A DNA stretch of 64,000 nt, from assembly GCF_046097065.1 (NCBI RefSeq), contig NZ_CP175563.1:2790001-2854000 (forward strand), in the 5' to 3' direction. This DNA comes from Syntrophus buswellii. GTDB taxonomy: Bacteria; Desulfobacterota; Syntrophia; Syntrophales; Syntrophaceae. Every line of letters starts with the position of its first letter. The stretch's first letter is position 1. Under the pieces are notes generated by a model that saw only the letters and a list, made by a program, of their open reading frames with translations, was not told the DNA's origin and did not search any database. A program made the translations under genes and the position numbers. Shown here in pieces: positions 17,938 to 26,578 of the stretch.

Positions 17938-18759
17938 TTATATTCCGTGTGTTTCAACTTTATTGAGCATAATAAAATTGACATGCCGCCCGGTGTGACC
18001 CCGCTCCCTCCGGTGAGAAAAGAACAGATCCGGGTTGCAGCAGGTGCAGTGGCCGGAAAGCGCGACATGGTTTCCCTGGAGGCCTTTTTCGAGAAGCTGG
18101 TGAAAATTGGCCTGGGGCAAGTCCAGGTTCCAGCGTTCGAAATGGGACCTGGACCGGAAAAACCGTTCCGACCCGGAATGATGATTCATCGCCCGGTAGA
18201 CCCGGCCATCGACTTCATAACAGCAAGGTCCGATGGAAGGGCCGATAGCCGCCAGGATATCCGCCGGACGGCATTGAAATTCCCTGACCATGACGTCAAC
18301 GACCCTGGCAGCGATTTTCAATGCGGTTCCTCCCCATCCTGCATGAATCGCGCCAACGACTTGCCGACAGGGATCCAGAAGAAAAACCGGGACACAATCG
18401 GCGGTTTTGATGCAGAGGGCCACACCGGGAAGGTCCGTCACACAGGCATCACAGGCGGGCTCGTCCCTGTCGGGCGCCGAAGAGAGGTCTTCCCTGACCA
18501 CAAGGACCTCGTCTCCGTGAACCTGGTCCAGCACCAGGAAGGAGCGGAGCGGGATGCCGAAGGAGCGGCTGAGAATGTTCCAGTTTTCTTCAACCCGCAC
18601 CGGGTCGTCCCCCTGTGCGGCAGTCACGTTCAAAGAGGCAAAAGGTCCCTCACTGACCCCGCCCCGGCGGGTGCAGAAGGCATGGGTTAGAAATTTGAAG
18701 TCCTGTAAATTCGGAGCCTGAAGAAAGGCAACCGAATTTCGCTGAGCTATGGGGAACAC
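17938..18759 (-). CDS. pgeF: Laccase-domain purine nucleoside phosphorylase (YfiH/PgeF family)
   Basis: YfiH-type zinc enzyme; family members act on purine nucleosides and, in E. coli, edit peptidoglycan precursors. The zinc and active-site motifs are visible: QVHGDEV, IKTADCVPVFL (Cys), AIHAGWGGT (His), and GPSIGPCCYEV. The tail GHCTCCNPDLFFSHRRE is typical. I start at the GTG at 18759 (VFPIAQRNS), which has AAGGAG five to six bases upstream; the ATG at 18867 would overlap the rluD-type gene. The product is 273 aa. Confidence 0.88.
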   Translation of the reverse strand: MFPIAQRNSVAFLQAPNLQDFKFLTHAFCTRRGGVSEGPFASLNVTAAQGDDPVRVEENWNILSRSFGIPLRSFLVLDQVHGDEVLVVREDLSSAPDRDEPACDACVTDLPGVALCIKTADCVPVFLLDPCRQVVGAIHAGWGGTALKIAARVVDVMVREFQCRPADILAAIGPSIGPCCYEVDGRVYRAMNHHSGSERFFRSRSHFERWNLDLPQANFHQLLEKGLQGNHVALSGHCTCCNPDLFFSHRRERGHTGRHVNFIMLNKVETHGI

Positions 18760-18848
18760 GTCTTCTCCTTGAATTTTCCCTGATGGTGACACGTAGAACG
18801 CCCCGCTGCCTCTGTCCGGAGGGATTGAAACCTGAAAAAAAGAGCATT

Positions 18849-19829
18849 CTAAAGGCGGGCAAGGCAATGTTCCCGCAGAAAGCGGCAGAGTTCCGCCATG
18901 TCCCCAGGGAGGGGAGCCTCGAATTCCATCTGTTCACCCCCTACAGGGTGAACAAACGAAAGGCGCGCTGCATGAAGGGCCTGCCGGTTCATTCCCTTCA
19001 GGCGGGACCGGACGACCGGGTCCGTGATGGCGGAAATCCGCTTCGTACTCCCATAAACCGGATCGCCGACCACCGGGTGTCCTGTCGCCGCCAGGTGCAC
19101 CCGGATCTGGTGGGTTCTCCCGGTTTCAATAGCCACTTTCAGGAGTGCCGCCACGCCGAACCGCTCGGTTATTTCCCAGGAAGTGACGGCTCTTTTCCCC
19201 CGCCGACTTTTTGTCGACATTTTTTTCCGTTCCACGGGGTGCCGCCCAACCGGCAGATCGATCGTCCCCTGATTCTCTCCGGGGTTCCCATAAACGAGGG
19301 CGACATAGGTCTTTTGGACCTGGCGGTTCTTGAATTGAGACGCAAGCCCCGAATGGGCCGCATCGGTTTTGGCAACCACCAGCACACCGGAGGTGTCCCT
19401 GTCCAGACGATGCACGATTCCCGGACGCAGAACTCCTCCGATTCCCGGCAAATCCCGGCAGTGGTGGAGAAGGGCATGCACCAGGGTTCCTTCCGCATGC
19501 CCCGCCGCCGGATGAACCACCAGTCCGGCCGGTTTGTCCAGCACCAGCAGGTCATGATCTTCGTAGAGGATGGAGAGAGGGATGTCCTCGGGGAGCAGCT
19601 CCAGGGGTTCTGCCTGAGGTTCCTCAAGCGTCACTTCATCGCCGGCACGGAGTTTCCGGCTTGCCCGGACCGCCTTTGCTCCGCAGACCGCAACCCGTCC
19701 GTCATCAATGAGCCGCTTGAGCCGCGCCCGGGAAAGGTCAGGCCGCTGCCTGACCAGGAACACGTCCAGTCGCAGACCGCTGTCCGCCCCGTTGACCGTA
19801 TACGTCCGGAAGATGGCTCCCTCGTCCAT
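18849..19829 (-). CDS. rluD: RluD-family 23S rRNA pseudouridine synthase
   Basis: N-terminal S4 RNA-binding domain (GLRLDVFLVRQRPDLSRARL) followed by a RluA-type catalytic domain. The active Asp is in PGIVHRLDRDTSGVLVVAKT, with VYGNP, ETGRTHQIRVHLAATGHPVVGD and ALHAARLSF downstream. Its length of 326 aa and fold match RluD, which modifies helix 69 of 23S rRNA, though RluC-like specificity cannot be excluded from sequence alone. It follows selA by 12 bases. Confidence 0.88.
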   Translation of the reverse strand: MDEGAIFRTYTVNGADSGLRLDVFLVRQRPDLSRARLKRLIDDGRVAVCGAKAVRASRKLRAGDEVTLEEPQAEPLELLPEDIPLSILYEDHDLLVLDKPAGLVVHPAAGHAEGTLVHALLHHCRDLPGIGGVLRPGIVHRLDRDTSGVLVVAKTDAAHSGLASQFKNRQVQKTYVALVYGNPGENQGTIDLPVGRHPVERKKMSTKSRRGKRAVTSWEITERFGVAALLKVAIETGRTHQIRVHLAATGHPVVGDPVYGSTKRISAITDPVVRSRLKGMNRQALHAARLSFVHPVGGEQMEFEAPLPGDMAELCRFLREHCLARL

Positions 19830-19841
19830 GCCTGTGACAGG

Positions 19842-21260
19842 TCAGGTGTTCTCGGCAAGAAAAAGAAATCCGTTTCGGATCAGCGCCAGTTCATCCTCGG
19901 CAACCGTGCGCAGATCCAGCAGGAGTTCATTTTCGGCCACCCGGACAATAATCGGCAGGTCAAGCCGGCGCAGGCGCTCTTCCAGACGCCCGGCAGAGCA
20001 ACCGGCCATCCGCACCCCCACCATCATGGTCGGGATTTCCATTCCAGGCAAGGCCCCTCCCCCGACCATCGACGCCCCCGGCCTTAACGCCAGGGAAAAA
20101 GAGTCCGGCAAAGCCCGCTTCAAGAGCCGCTTCAATTTGCCGGCCCGGCGCGTCACATCGTCCAGGGATTCGGTCAGGGCTTTGAGAATCCGCAGCCGGT
20201 TCACAGCCTCCCGTGGATTCAGGTAAACCCTCAGGGTCGCTTCCAGCGCGGCCAGGGTCAGCTTGTCGATCCGCAGGGCCCGGTTCAGGGGATTCCTCTG
20301 AATGGCAGCGAGAAGATCCCGTCGGCCCAGGATGATCCCGGCCTGCGGCCCCCCCAGCATCTTGTCACCGCTGAACGTCAGGACATCCACACCCGTGGCG
20401 GCTACCGCCCGGACGACGGGCTCGGCGGGCAGGCCATGTTCCGACAGGTCGATAAAGCATCCGCTGCCCACATCGTACATGACCGGAAGGGCATGCTTTT
20501 TCCCCAGCGCCACCAGTTCCTCCAGCGAAGCCTCTTCCGTAAAGCCCGTCATCTTGAAATTACTGGAATGCACCTTGAGGATCAGTCCCGTCTCCGGGGT
20601 AATGGCCCGCTCGTAATCCGCCAGGCGGGTCCGGTTGGTCGTTCCCACTTCCCTCAGCCGGGCGCCGCTTTTTTCCATGATTTCCGGAATGCGGAATTCT
20701 CCGCCGATCTCCACAAGCTCCCCCCTGGAAACAATGACCTCCCGGCCCTCCGCCAGGGCATTGAGGGCCAGCAGCACGGCGGCGGCATTGTTGTTGACCA
20801 CCAGGGCGTCCTCAACCCCCGCAAGAAGACAGAGCAGCTCCCGGACGGCATCATAGCGCTTTCCCCGTTCGCCTCTGGCCAGGTCATACTCCAGATTGGA
20901 GTATCCTTCAGCCACGGCCAGCAGCCGTTCTCTCGCCTCCGGGCACAGCGGCGCCCTTCCCAGGTTGGTGTGCAGAATAACCCCCGTGGCGTTGATGACG
21001 CGCTTCAGCCGTGGGGCGTGCAGGGCCTCAATGCGCTTTTCCACGAGGTCGGCGATTTCCTCGGCCATGGGAAGGCGGATTTTCTCCGCCGAACCCTTCT
21101 GCCGGAGAATCGAACGGCGCAGATTCTCCACAGACTCCCGGCATGCGGCCCGGACGATTTCACGGGGAGTTTGGCGCCCTGTGCCCCGCCCTTCCAGGAG
21201 CAGCATAATGTCGTTGATGTTCGGAAGTCCCCGCAGCAATGTCTGGATCTGTTCATTCAT
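19842..21260 (-). CDS. selA: L-seryl-tRNA(Sec) selenium transferase
   Basis: PLP enzyme converting Ser-tRNA(Sec) to Sec-tRNA(Sec) with selenophosphate. The 472 aa protein has the SelA N-terminal domain, HTNLGRAPL, the VNNNAAAVLLALNALAEGREV segment, REVGTTNRTRLADYE, and the PLP-lysine motif FSGDKMLGGPQAGI (Lys300). The ATG is preceded by AGGAGC and overlaps the stop of the radical SAM gene by eight bases. It shows that the organism makes selenoproteins, as formate- and H2-handling syntrophs do. selB and selC are not in the window. Confidence 0.96.
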   Translation of the reverse strand: MNEQIQTLLRGLPNINDIMLLLEGRGTGRQTPREIVRAACRESVENLRRSILRQKGSAEKIRLPMAEEIADLVEKRIEALHAPRLKRVINATGVILHTNLGRAPLCPEARERLLAVAEGYSNLEYDLARGERGKRYDAVRELLCLLAGVEDALVVNNNAAAVLLALNALAEGREVIVSRGELVEIGGEFRIPEIMEKSGARLREVGTTNRTRLADYERAITPETGLILKVHSSNFKMTGFTEEASLEELVALGKKHALPVMYDVGSGCFIDLSEHGLPAEPVVRAVAATGVDVLTFSGDKMLGGPQAGIILGRRDLLAAIQRNPLNRALRIDKLTLAALEATLRVYLNPREAVNRLRILKALTESLDDVTRRAGKLKRLLKRALPDSFSLALRPGASMVGGGALPGMEIPTMMVGVRMAGCSAGRLEERLRRLDLPIIVRVAENELLLDLRTVAEDELALIRNGFLFLAENT

Positions 21261-22596
21261 GGACCTGCTCCTGAATTCTGGAGAGAGGAAGGGGACGATC
21301 CGTTGCGGGGGTGTCCGCCCGGCAGAAGTCGCGGAAATTATTCACCGCCGTAAAGAATTCCCTCATGATGACCACCCAGAGATAGCAGCCCCGCCGGGTC
21401 AGCTGCCAGTCCGGCGCCGAGTACCTCAAAGCGCCGACGAGCAGGAAAAGGATCAAATCCAGCCAAAGCCAGGGAGACAGGCGGCCGCCGTATTTTGCCG
21501 TCAACTCAGAGTGGTTCAACCGTGTCGAAAAGAGCTTCATGACGAAATCATACCGCATCCGCTCCTCAAGGGTAAATGTCCGCGCAGCCATCAGAGGCAG
21601 CTCATCCTCGCCCAGACGCTTGCAGTATTCGGCCAGATCAAAGGTGTTGGCGTAGCAGACGCCGTCCAGGTAGCCGATGGAGCCGCTCCCCAGACCCGCG
21701 TATTCATCATAATCCACGATATACTCGTCGATCATGGTCCCCTTGCGGGAAAAGCACCAGGCTGAAGAAAAGCGGTACTCCCCGCCGAGCCTCTCCCGTA
21801 TCCGCTCGTAGAAGGCTTTTTCCCTCTCCATGCTCACCCGCCCCAGTGTCCGGGTGACCACTTTCCTTGTGGAATCCGAAACCATGAGCGGGTACCAGGT
21901 AACCTGGTCCACTCCCAGGTCCAGGAGAATATCCAGGTCCCGTTCCAGCATGGCCATATCCTGTGAGGGGAAGTTGAAGATCATATCGGCATTGAGGGTG
22001 TCAAAACGCCCCTGCGCCAGTTGAAGCCTTTCCATGATCTCGGCGCCGCTGCCGTATTTGTCATAGCGGTCCATGGCCTTCAGCAGCCCATCATTGAAAC
22101 TCTGGACGCCCACGGAAAGGCGGTTGATTCCCATCCGGCTCAGCCGGTCGAGGCGCTCGGGGGTCAGATGGTTCGGATTGGTTTCCACCGACACTTCCCG
22201 GATGGAAAAACACCGGCGGACCAGCTCCAGGGTTTCCTCCAACTCATCCGGCAGGATCGTGGGCGTCCCGCCGCCGACATAGACGCCGCCAAAGCGGTAG
22301 CCCTTCTCCTTGTAAAGGCGGATTTCGCTGCGCAGAGCGGAGAAATATTCCCGGCAGCGCCCCTCTTCGAAGACAAAGCGGTTGAAGGAGCAATAGGGAC
22401 AGAGGCGTTCGCAAAAGGGGACATGAAGATACAGGAGGCGGGGCTCGCCCGACGACACGGCGGGCAGGAAAGGCTTCCGGCCCTCCTGGAAGCGCATAAC
22501 CCGCGAAAAGTTCCGCCGGGCCATATAACCGACAATGGATGGGATCACGTTTATTTTCCGGTTTGCTGACGTTTCTTTTGGAGGGGTGAAAAACAC
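21253..22596 (-). CDS. HemN-like radical SAM protein
   Basis: Member of the coproporphyrinogen III dehydrogenase-like radical SAM family. LYLHVPFCERLCPYCSF carries the CxxxCxxC cluster motif, VYVGGGTPTIL the SAM-binding glycines, and VSVETNPNHLT and RLSVGVQSFND are HemN-family strands. The C-terminal part (MRYDFVMKLFSTRLNHSEL) resembles a HemN_C domain. Whether it acts on porphyrin, as a heme chaperone (HemW-like), or on another substrate is unclear. The start is uncertain: GTG at 22596 lies inside a hairpin; GTG 22548 and ATG 22524 are alternatives. It is coupled to selA by overlap. Confidence 0.75.
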   Translation of the reverse strand: MFFTPPKETSANRKINVIPSIVGYMARRNFSRVMRFQEGRKPFLPAVSSGEPRLLYLHVPFCERLCPYCSFNRFVFEEGRCREYFSALRSEIRLYKEKGYRFGGVYVGGGTPTILPDELEETLELVRRCFSIREVSVETNPNHLTPERLDRLSRMGINRLSVGVQSFNDGLLKAMDRYDKYGSGAEIMERLQLAQGRFDTLNADMIFNFPSQDMAMLERDLDILLDLGVDQVTWYPLMVSDSTRKVVTRTLGRVSMEREKAFYERIRERLGGEYRFSSAWCFSRKGTMIDEYIVDYDEYAGLGSGSIGYLDGVCYANTFDLAEYCKRLGEDELPLMAARTFTLEERMRYDFVMKLFSTRLNHSELTAKYGGRLSPWLWLDLILFLLVGALRYSAPDWQLTRRGCYLWVVIMREFFTAVNNFRDFCRADTPATDRPLPLSRIQEQVHE

Positions 22597-22601
22597 CCCT
22601 C
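22581..22601. repeat. Perfect 8-bp inverted repeat in the def / radical SAM divergent region
   Basis: GAGGGGTG (22581-22588) and CACCCCTC (22594-22601) flank AAAAA. There is no T-run after it in either direction, so it is not an obvious terminator. It covers the furthest-upstream start codon of the radical SAM gene and lies about 90 bases from another short repeat, ATTGTC/GACAAT (22651-22667). An operator role is possible. Confidence 0.4.
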
Positions 22602-22730
22602 TTCCGCAAGAGGCAAAACGCTAACAGATCGAAAAAAGATTATCAAGAATATTGTCGCCATGACAATCCTTGAAATGGTTGTCGTGAAATGTTATATGAA
22701 ATCCTTCGAGAACATTATTCGAGGCAGTCC

Positions 22731-23303
22731 ATGAAACCGCAGAATCACAAAGTGCTGACCCTCTGGGACGACATCTCCCTCACCGATGAGGAGACGCGCA
22801 TCCTGCGCACACCATCCTCAGACGTCCCTCTCCCCCTGACCCCTGAAGCCAGGGAGCAGATTTCAACCCTGGTTGAAGCCTTTCTCGAGCTGGAAGGCGC
22901 CCTGGGGCTGGCGGCGCCGCAGATTGGAATCAACAGAAAGATCGTCATATTCCGCAACAAGGGATTTGATGAAGAGCACTGGTCCAGGAAGGAAAGGGAC
23001 TATGACCTGCTCATAAACCCCCGCATTACACAGACGCGGGGGGAACCCGTCAAGGGGGCGGAGGGGTGCCTCTCCTGCCCGGAAGTCCAGGTCGAGGTCT
23101 ACCGCTTCCCGGAAATCAAGGTGCGGGCCTACGACATCAAGGGCAACCGGATCAGCAAACGGTACGAGGATTTTCTCGCCCGCATCGCCCAGCACGAGAT
23201 CGATCACCTCGACGGACGATTGATTGTGGATTATGAAGGCCCGATCTACTTCCCCAAAGAAAAGAAAAGCTTCTTTGAACGGATTTTTGCAAAAATCACC
23301 TGA
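22731..23303 (+). CDS. def: Peptide deformylase
   Basis: Metalloenzyme removing the formyl group from nascent proteins. The three diagnostic motifs are present: GLAAPQIGIN, EGCLSCPE and QHEIDHLDG (HExxH). The ATG at 22731 has GAGG seven bases upstream and gives 190 aa. An ATG 42 bases earlier has no ribosome binding site. It begins the rightward def-MBL-DUF2600 group. Confidence 0.93.
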   Translation: MKPQNHKVLTLWDDISLTDEETRILRTPSSDVPLPLTPEAREQISTLVEAFLELEGALGLAAPQIGINRKIVIFRNKGFDEEHWSRKERDYDLLINPRITQTRGEPVKGAEGCLSCPEVQVEVYRFPEIKVRAYDIKGNRISKRYEDFLARIAQHEIDHLDGRLIVDYEGPIYFPKEKKSFFERIFAKIT

Positions 23304-23336
23304 TGCCCCGGCATCCCATCACGAAAGCCTGCGCCC

Positions 23337-24395
23337 GTGTATTCCGCCATGCTGGTCAACGATCCGTTCGGGGATCCCGCCGTCCTGATCAAATGCAAAT
23401 ACCGCCAGAAGTCCGTGCTCTTCGATCTCGGGGATCTTCACGGCCTGGCCCCCCGGGAAATTCTCAAAGTCGGGCATATTTTCGTGTCTCACACGCATGT
23501 GGACCATTTCATCGGATTCGATACAATCCTGAGAATCTGCCTGGGAAGAAACCAGCGGATTCATCTCTTCGGCCCCCCCGGCTTCCTCTGCCAGGTTGAA
23601 AGCAAGCTGCAGGGCTACACGTGGAACCTCGTGGAAAATTACTCCAACAACTTCGAACTTCTGGCTACGGAAATCTCTCCCCTCAGCCGGCGATCCCGCC
23701 TCTATCGCTGCAGAACCGCTTTCCGCCCCGAGCCGGTCACGGAAGAAGACCTCCCCGAATCCGCCCCCCTCACGGAAGAGACGTTTTTTACCGTCCGCTG
23801 CACGTTGCTTGATCATCTCATTCCCTGCCTGGCTTTCCGATTCGAAGAAAAAAGCCGGCTGAACATCCTGAAAAACGGCCTCGAGGGCCTTGGCCTCCCC
23901 ACAGGCCCATGGCTGATGGATCTCAAGGAAGCGATCCTGCAGGGCAGACCCGACGATTACCCCATCGGGATCTGGAGCAAATCCGGGGACAGGCCGACGG
24001 ATCGGCGGACCTTTCCCCTGGGGTTCCTGAAGGAAAAAGCGGTCCGGATATCCCGGGGACAGCGGATCTGCTACGTGACGGACGCCGTCTTCAGTTCCGA
24101 AAATGTGGGCCGCATTCTCGCCCTGGCCGATTCCGCCGATCACCTGTTCATCGAAGCGACCTTCCTCCATGAAGATCTTGAAAAGGCGACGGGGAAGTAT
24201 CATCTGACCGCCCGTCAGGCGGGCTTTCTGGCGCGGCGGGCGGCGGCCAAACGCCTTTCCCTTTTTCATTATTCACCCAAGTACAAGGGAAGAGGCGAGG
24301 CATTGCGGCTTGAAGCCATGCAGGCTTTCGACGGCCCGGGTTCCGAGCCGGTCCACCCGGTTCCGCACTCCCAGTCTAGAGGAGCAGGCTTTTGA
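23337..24395 (+). CDS. Metallo-beta-lactamase-fold hydrolase (RNase Z-like)
   Basis: MBL-fold protein with HIFVSHTHVDHFIGFDTIL (HxHxDH) near residue 50, a ribonuclease Z-like opening (AVLIKCKYRQKSVLFDLGD), ICYVTDAVFSS and IEATFLHED, then a late FHYSPKY His. The start may be GTG 23337 or ATG 23349; neither has a good ribosome binding site. Its stop overlaps the TTG start of the DUF2600 gene by three bases (TTGA), so the two are translationally coupled. It may be a tRNA 3'-processing enzyme or a hydrolase serving its partner; the substrate is unknown. Confidence 0.75.
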   Translation: MYSAMLVNDPFGDPAVLIKCKYRQKSVLFDLGDLHGLAPREILKVGHIFVSHTHVDHFIGFDTILRICLGRNQRIHLFGPPGFLCQVESKLQGYTWNLVENYSNNFELLATEISPLSRRSRLYRCRTAFRPEPVTEEDLPESAPLTEETFFTVRCTLLDHLIPCLAFRFEEKSRLNILKNGLEGLGLPTGPWLMDLKEAILQGRPDDYPIGIWSKSGDRPTDRRTFPLGFLKEKAVRISRGQRICYVTDAVFSSENVGRILALADSADHLFIEATFLHEDLEKATGKYHLTARQAGFLARRAAAKRLSLFHYSPKYKGRGEALRLEAMQAFDGPGSEPVHPVPHSQSRGAGF

Positions 24396-25474
24396 AGGTT
24401 CCAGCCCGTCTCACCACCTTGATCACAAAAATTTTTCTGCAGGTCCGACCCCGTGTCCATCATTACCTGGATGGCTGGCGGCGGTTCGCCGAGGCCATCC
24501 CGGATACCGAACTGCGCCGGCAGGCCCTCATGAGCATCACGACCAAGGCGTTTCACTGTGAGGGCGGCTCCATCTATGCCCTGTTGGCCGGTCCTCACTT
24601 TGACGAAACCCTCCGGTTCATCATTGCCTACCAGACCATCAGCGACTACCTGGACAACCTCTGCGACCGCAGTACGTCACTCAATCCCGAAGACTTCCGC
24701 ATGCTTCACCGGTCCATGCTGCACGCGCTGACTCCCGCGTCTTCCCTGGACGATTACTATGCCCTGCACCGGGAGCAAAACGACGGGGGATACCTGGCCG
24801 CCCTCGTTACAACCTGCCAGGAGGTATTGGGAAATCTTTCCGCATACCCCCTCATTGCCCCGTTTCTGCACAGCCTCGCGGGCCATTACCGGGAGCTGCA
24901 GGTGCATAAGCATGTCCGGAAGGATCAGCGGGTCCGGCGGCTGAATCAAATGTTTCTGAACCACCCGGAATATCAGACTCAAATGACCTGGTACGAGTTT
25001 TCCGCCTGCACGGGATCGACTCTGGGAATCTTCTGCCTCACCGCTTCCGCCTTTCAGCGGAATTTTGACCGGGATCGTGCCGAACGCATCGCCAGTGCCT
25101 ATTTTCCCTGGGTTCAGGGGCTGCACATTCTTCTGGACTATCTGATCGATCAGGAGGAAGACCGCCATGGCGGAGATTTGAATTTCTGCTCCTTTTACCC
25201 GGACGCGAAGGAAATGGAACGGCGCCTGAAGCATTTCTGTATCCGCGCGGATGAAAGCGTATCGGATCTTCCGGACGCCCCCTTTCACCGGCTGATCAAC
25301 CGCGGCCTTCTTGGAATCTATCTTGCGGACCCAAAGGCACGTCGGCAGAAGGAGGTCCGGGAAATCGGTCGAAGCCTGATCGTACAGGGAGGGGCTGCGG
25401 CGGTTTTCTTTTTTACCCATTGCCTGATCTACCGCTGGATTTCTGAAAAGAGGCACCGCCAGGAACGTCCCTGA
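24392..25474 (+). CDS. DUF2600 protein, YtpB-like class IB terpene synthase homologue
   Basis: A 360 aa protein resembling Bacillus YtpB (tetraprenyl-beta-curcumene synthase, DUF2600). The shared core is FIIAYQTISDYLDNLCDRS (residues 77-94), whose Asp-rich DYLDNLCD resembles a prenyl-diphosphate metal motif. YYALHREQNDGGYL and QGLHILLDYLIDQEED follow, the latter a second acid-rich helix. It has a hydrophobic segment near the C-terminus (AAAVFFFTHCLIYRW). The start is TTG at 24392 with GGAG upstream. The isoprenoid substrate in this organism is unknown. Confidence 0.8.
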   Translation: MKVPARLTTLITKIFLQVRPRVHHYLDGWRRFAEAIPDTELRRQALMSITTKAFHCEGGSIYALLAGPHFDETLRFIIAYQTISDYLDNLCDRSTSLNPEDFRMLHRSMLHALTPASSLDDYYALHREQNDGGYLAALVTTCQEVLGNLSAYPLIAPFLHSLAGHYRELQVHKHVRKDQRVRRLNQMFLNHPEYQTQMTWYEFSACTGSTLGIFCLTASAFQRNFDRDRAERIASAYFPWVQGLHILLDYLIDQEEDRHGGDLNFCSFYPDAKEMERRLKHFCIRADESVSDLPDAPFHRLINRGLLGIYLADPKARRQKEVREIGRSLIVQGGAAAVFFFTHCLIYRWISEKRHRQERP

Positions 25475-25606
25475 TTCGTTATTCCCCAGGAAGTGGAGAA
25501 AAATTCATCAATTTCCGGACCATTTCCCGATCCGCCCTCCTGAAGCTTCTCTCGATTCCCCATACAAATTCAACCCTTAACAATTATTTTGTTTGTCTCT
25601 TGAACA

Positions 25607-25622
25607 TGGCACATACGATGCA
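25607..25622 (+). promoter_or_regulatory. Candidate sigma-54 (-24/-12) promoter
   Basis: TGGCAC-N5-ATGCA, with GG at 25608-25609 and GC at 25620-25621 separated by ten bases as required. One mismatch from TGGCAC-N5-TTGCA. Transcription would start near 25633, giving a short leader to the exported-protein gene at 25662. A sigma-54 activator is encoded 2.5 kb away. Confidence 0.5.
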
Positions 25623-25661
25623 GCATGGCGAACAAACTTGATGGAAGGAGACACCCCGAAC

Positions 25662-26078
25662 ATGGAGAGATTGGCTGTATGGATCATCGGCTTGGCCTTT
25701 CTTGTCAGCGCCGCGGCGTTTGCCGGTGACCAGGCAGTCCCGGGTTCTTCGGAATCCGAACACATCAAGGGGACATCCCTGAAGACCGTCAAGATGAAAA
25801 CGACGGGCAGGGTCGTGGAGGTTACGGACACCCTGCTGAAAATCGAGCGCTCCGTTAAAGGAACAGTAGAAACGTTTGAATTCACGTTAGAAAAACCCAT
25901 TACAAAGTTCAAGATCGGCGATAAGGTTGTCGTCCGCTACATCACCCGGGGTGATAAAAACGTCTTGAGGGAGATCACGCTGCAGCGAAGGGCAAAGCCT
26001 TTGAAAAAGATCCTGCAGCCCGGCGAAAAAGAGGAGCCGGATATTCCGCCCGCGAAGGGATCCGGCGTCGCAAAGTGA
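25662..26078 (+). CDS. Small exported protein of unknown function
   Basis: I do not recognise the family. The 138 aa product starts with a clear signal peptide (ERLAVWIIGLAFLVSAAAFAGD, cleavage after AFA). Residues about 35-100 form a beta-rich stretch (TTGRVVEVTDTLLKIERS, ITKFKIGDKVVVRYITRG) resembling small OB/S1-like barrels, followed by a Lys/Pro-rich tail. The ATG at 25662 lies eleven bases after AAGGAG. It is followed by a second exported protein and preceded by a sigma-54-like promoter. Probably periplasmic. Confidence 0.75.
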   Translation: MERLAVWIIGLAFLVSAAAFAGDQAVPGSSESEHIKGTSLKTVKMKTTGRVVEVTDTLLKIERSVKGTVETFEFTLEKPITKFKIGDKVVVRYITRGDKNVLREITLQRRAKPLKKILQPGEKEEPDIPPAKGSGVAK

Positions 26079-26084
26079 GATAAT

Positions 26085-26101
26085 CCATGAGATTCTCATG
26101 G
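26085..26101. repeat. 17-base palindrome between two exported-protein genes
   Basis: CCATGAGA-T-TCTCATGG, a perfect 8-bp inverted repeat with a single central base. No T-run follows. It could be an operator or an mRNA-stabilising hairpin in the 82-base gap. Confidence 0.35.
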
Positions 26102-26160
26102 AAATAACGCTGTCCCCATGAGGAGGCGGCAAATAAAAAAGTGAAAAGGAGAAGGATAAA

Positions 26161-26412
26161 ATGAAGAAGGCTATGGTATTTGCGGTTGGTCTGGTTTTCC
26201 TGTTCTGCTCATCGGCATTCGCAGCTGACAAGGCTGCCGCGCCCGTAAAGGAAGAGCCGGCGAAGGTTGAAGCGGCGAAACCCGAAGCGGCGAAGAAGGA
26301 AGTCAAGAAGGCAGCCCCCAAGAAGGCCAAGGCAAAGAAGGCCCCCAAGAAGGCCGCGAAACCTGCTGAAGAGAAGGCTGCTCCGGCTGAAGCCGTCCCC
26401 GCCGCAAAATAA
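26161..26412 (+). CDS. Lys/Ala/Pro-rich small exported protein
   Basis: An 83 aa protein with a signal peptide (KKAMVFAVGLVFLFCSSAFAAD) followed by a low-complexity Lys/Ala/Pro/Glu tail with repeated KKA, PKK and EAAK units, reminiscent of histone H1-like tails but exported. The AAGGAG ribosome binding site is strong and a canonical terminator follows at once, so it is a real and probably abundant transcript. Function unknown; a cell-wall or polyanion-binding role is only a guess. Confidence 0.75.
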   Translation: MKKAMVFAVGLVFLFCSSAFAADKAAAPVKEEPAKVEAAKPEAAKKEVKKAAPKKAKAKKAPKKAAKPAEEKAAPAEAVPAAK

Positions 26413-26440
26413 GCTCTTCGAACTGAAGTTGACGCGCTCA

Positions 26441-26480
26441 GGAGGCACGAGGGAACATTTCCCCTCGTGCCTCTTTTTTT
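26441..26480 (+). terminator. Rho-independent terminator
   Basis: GAGGCACGAGGG (26442-26453) pairs with CCCTCGTGCCTC (26462-26473) across an eight-base loop, followed directly by seven T residues. It ends the transcript of the two exported proteins. Confidence 0.92.
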
Positions 26481-26578
26481 ACATGAAACTCCGGGGGTTT
26501 TGCTGTAATAGGCATAGAGAAAAAGGGACGGGGGACGGAAAAAACCCTCCTGCGGGATATTTCGGGTAATCGAATGCC

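Noticed and set aside
22689..22730. Upstream ATG for peptide deformylase
   Set aside because: No ribosome binding site; the ATG at 22731 has GAGG at good spacing and gives the usual deformylase length.
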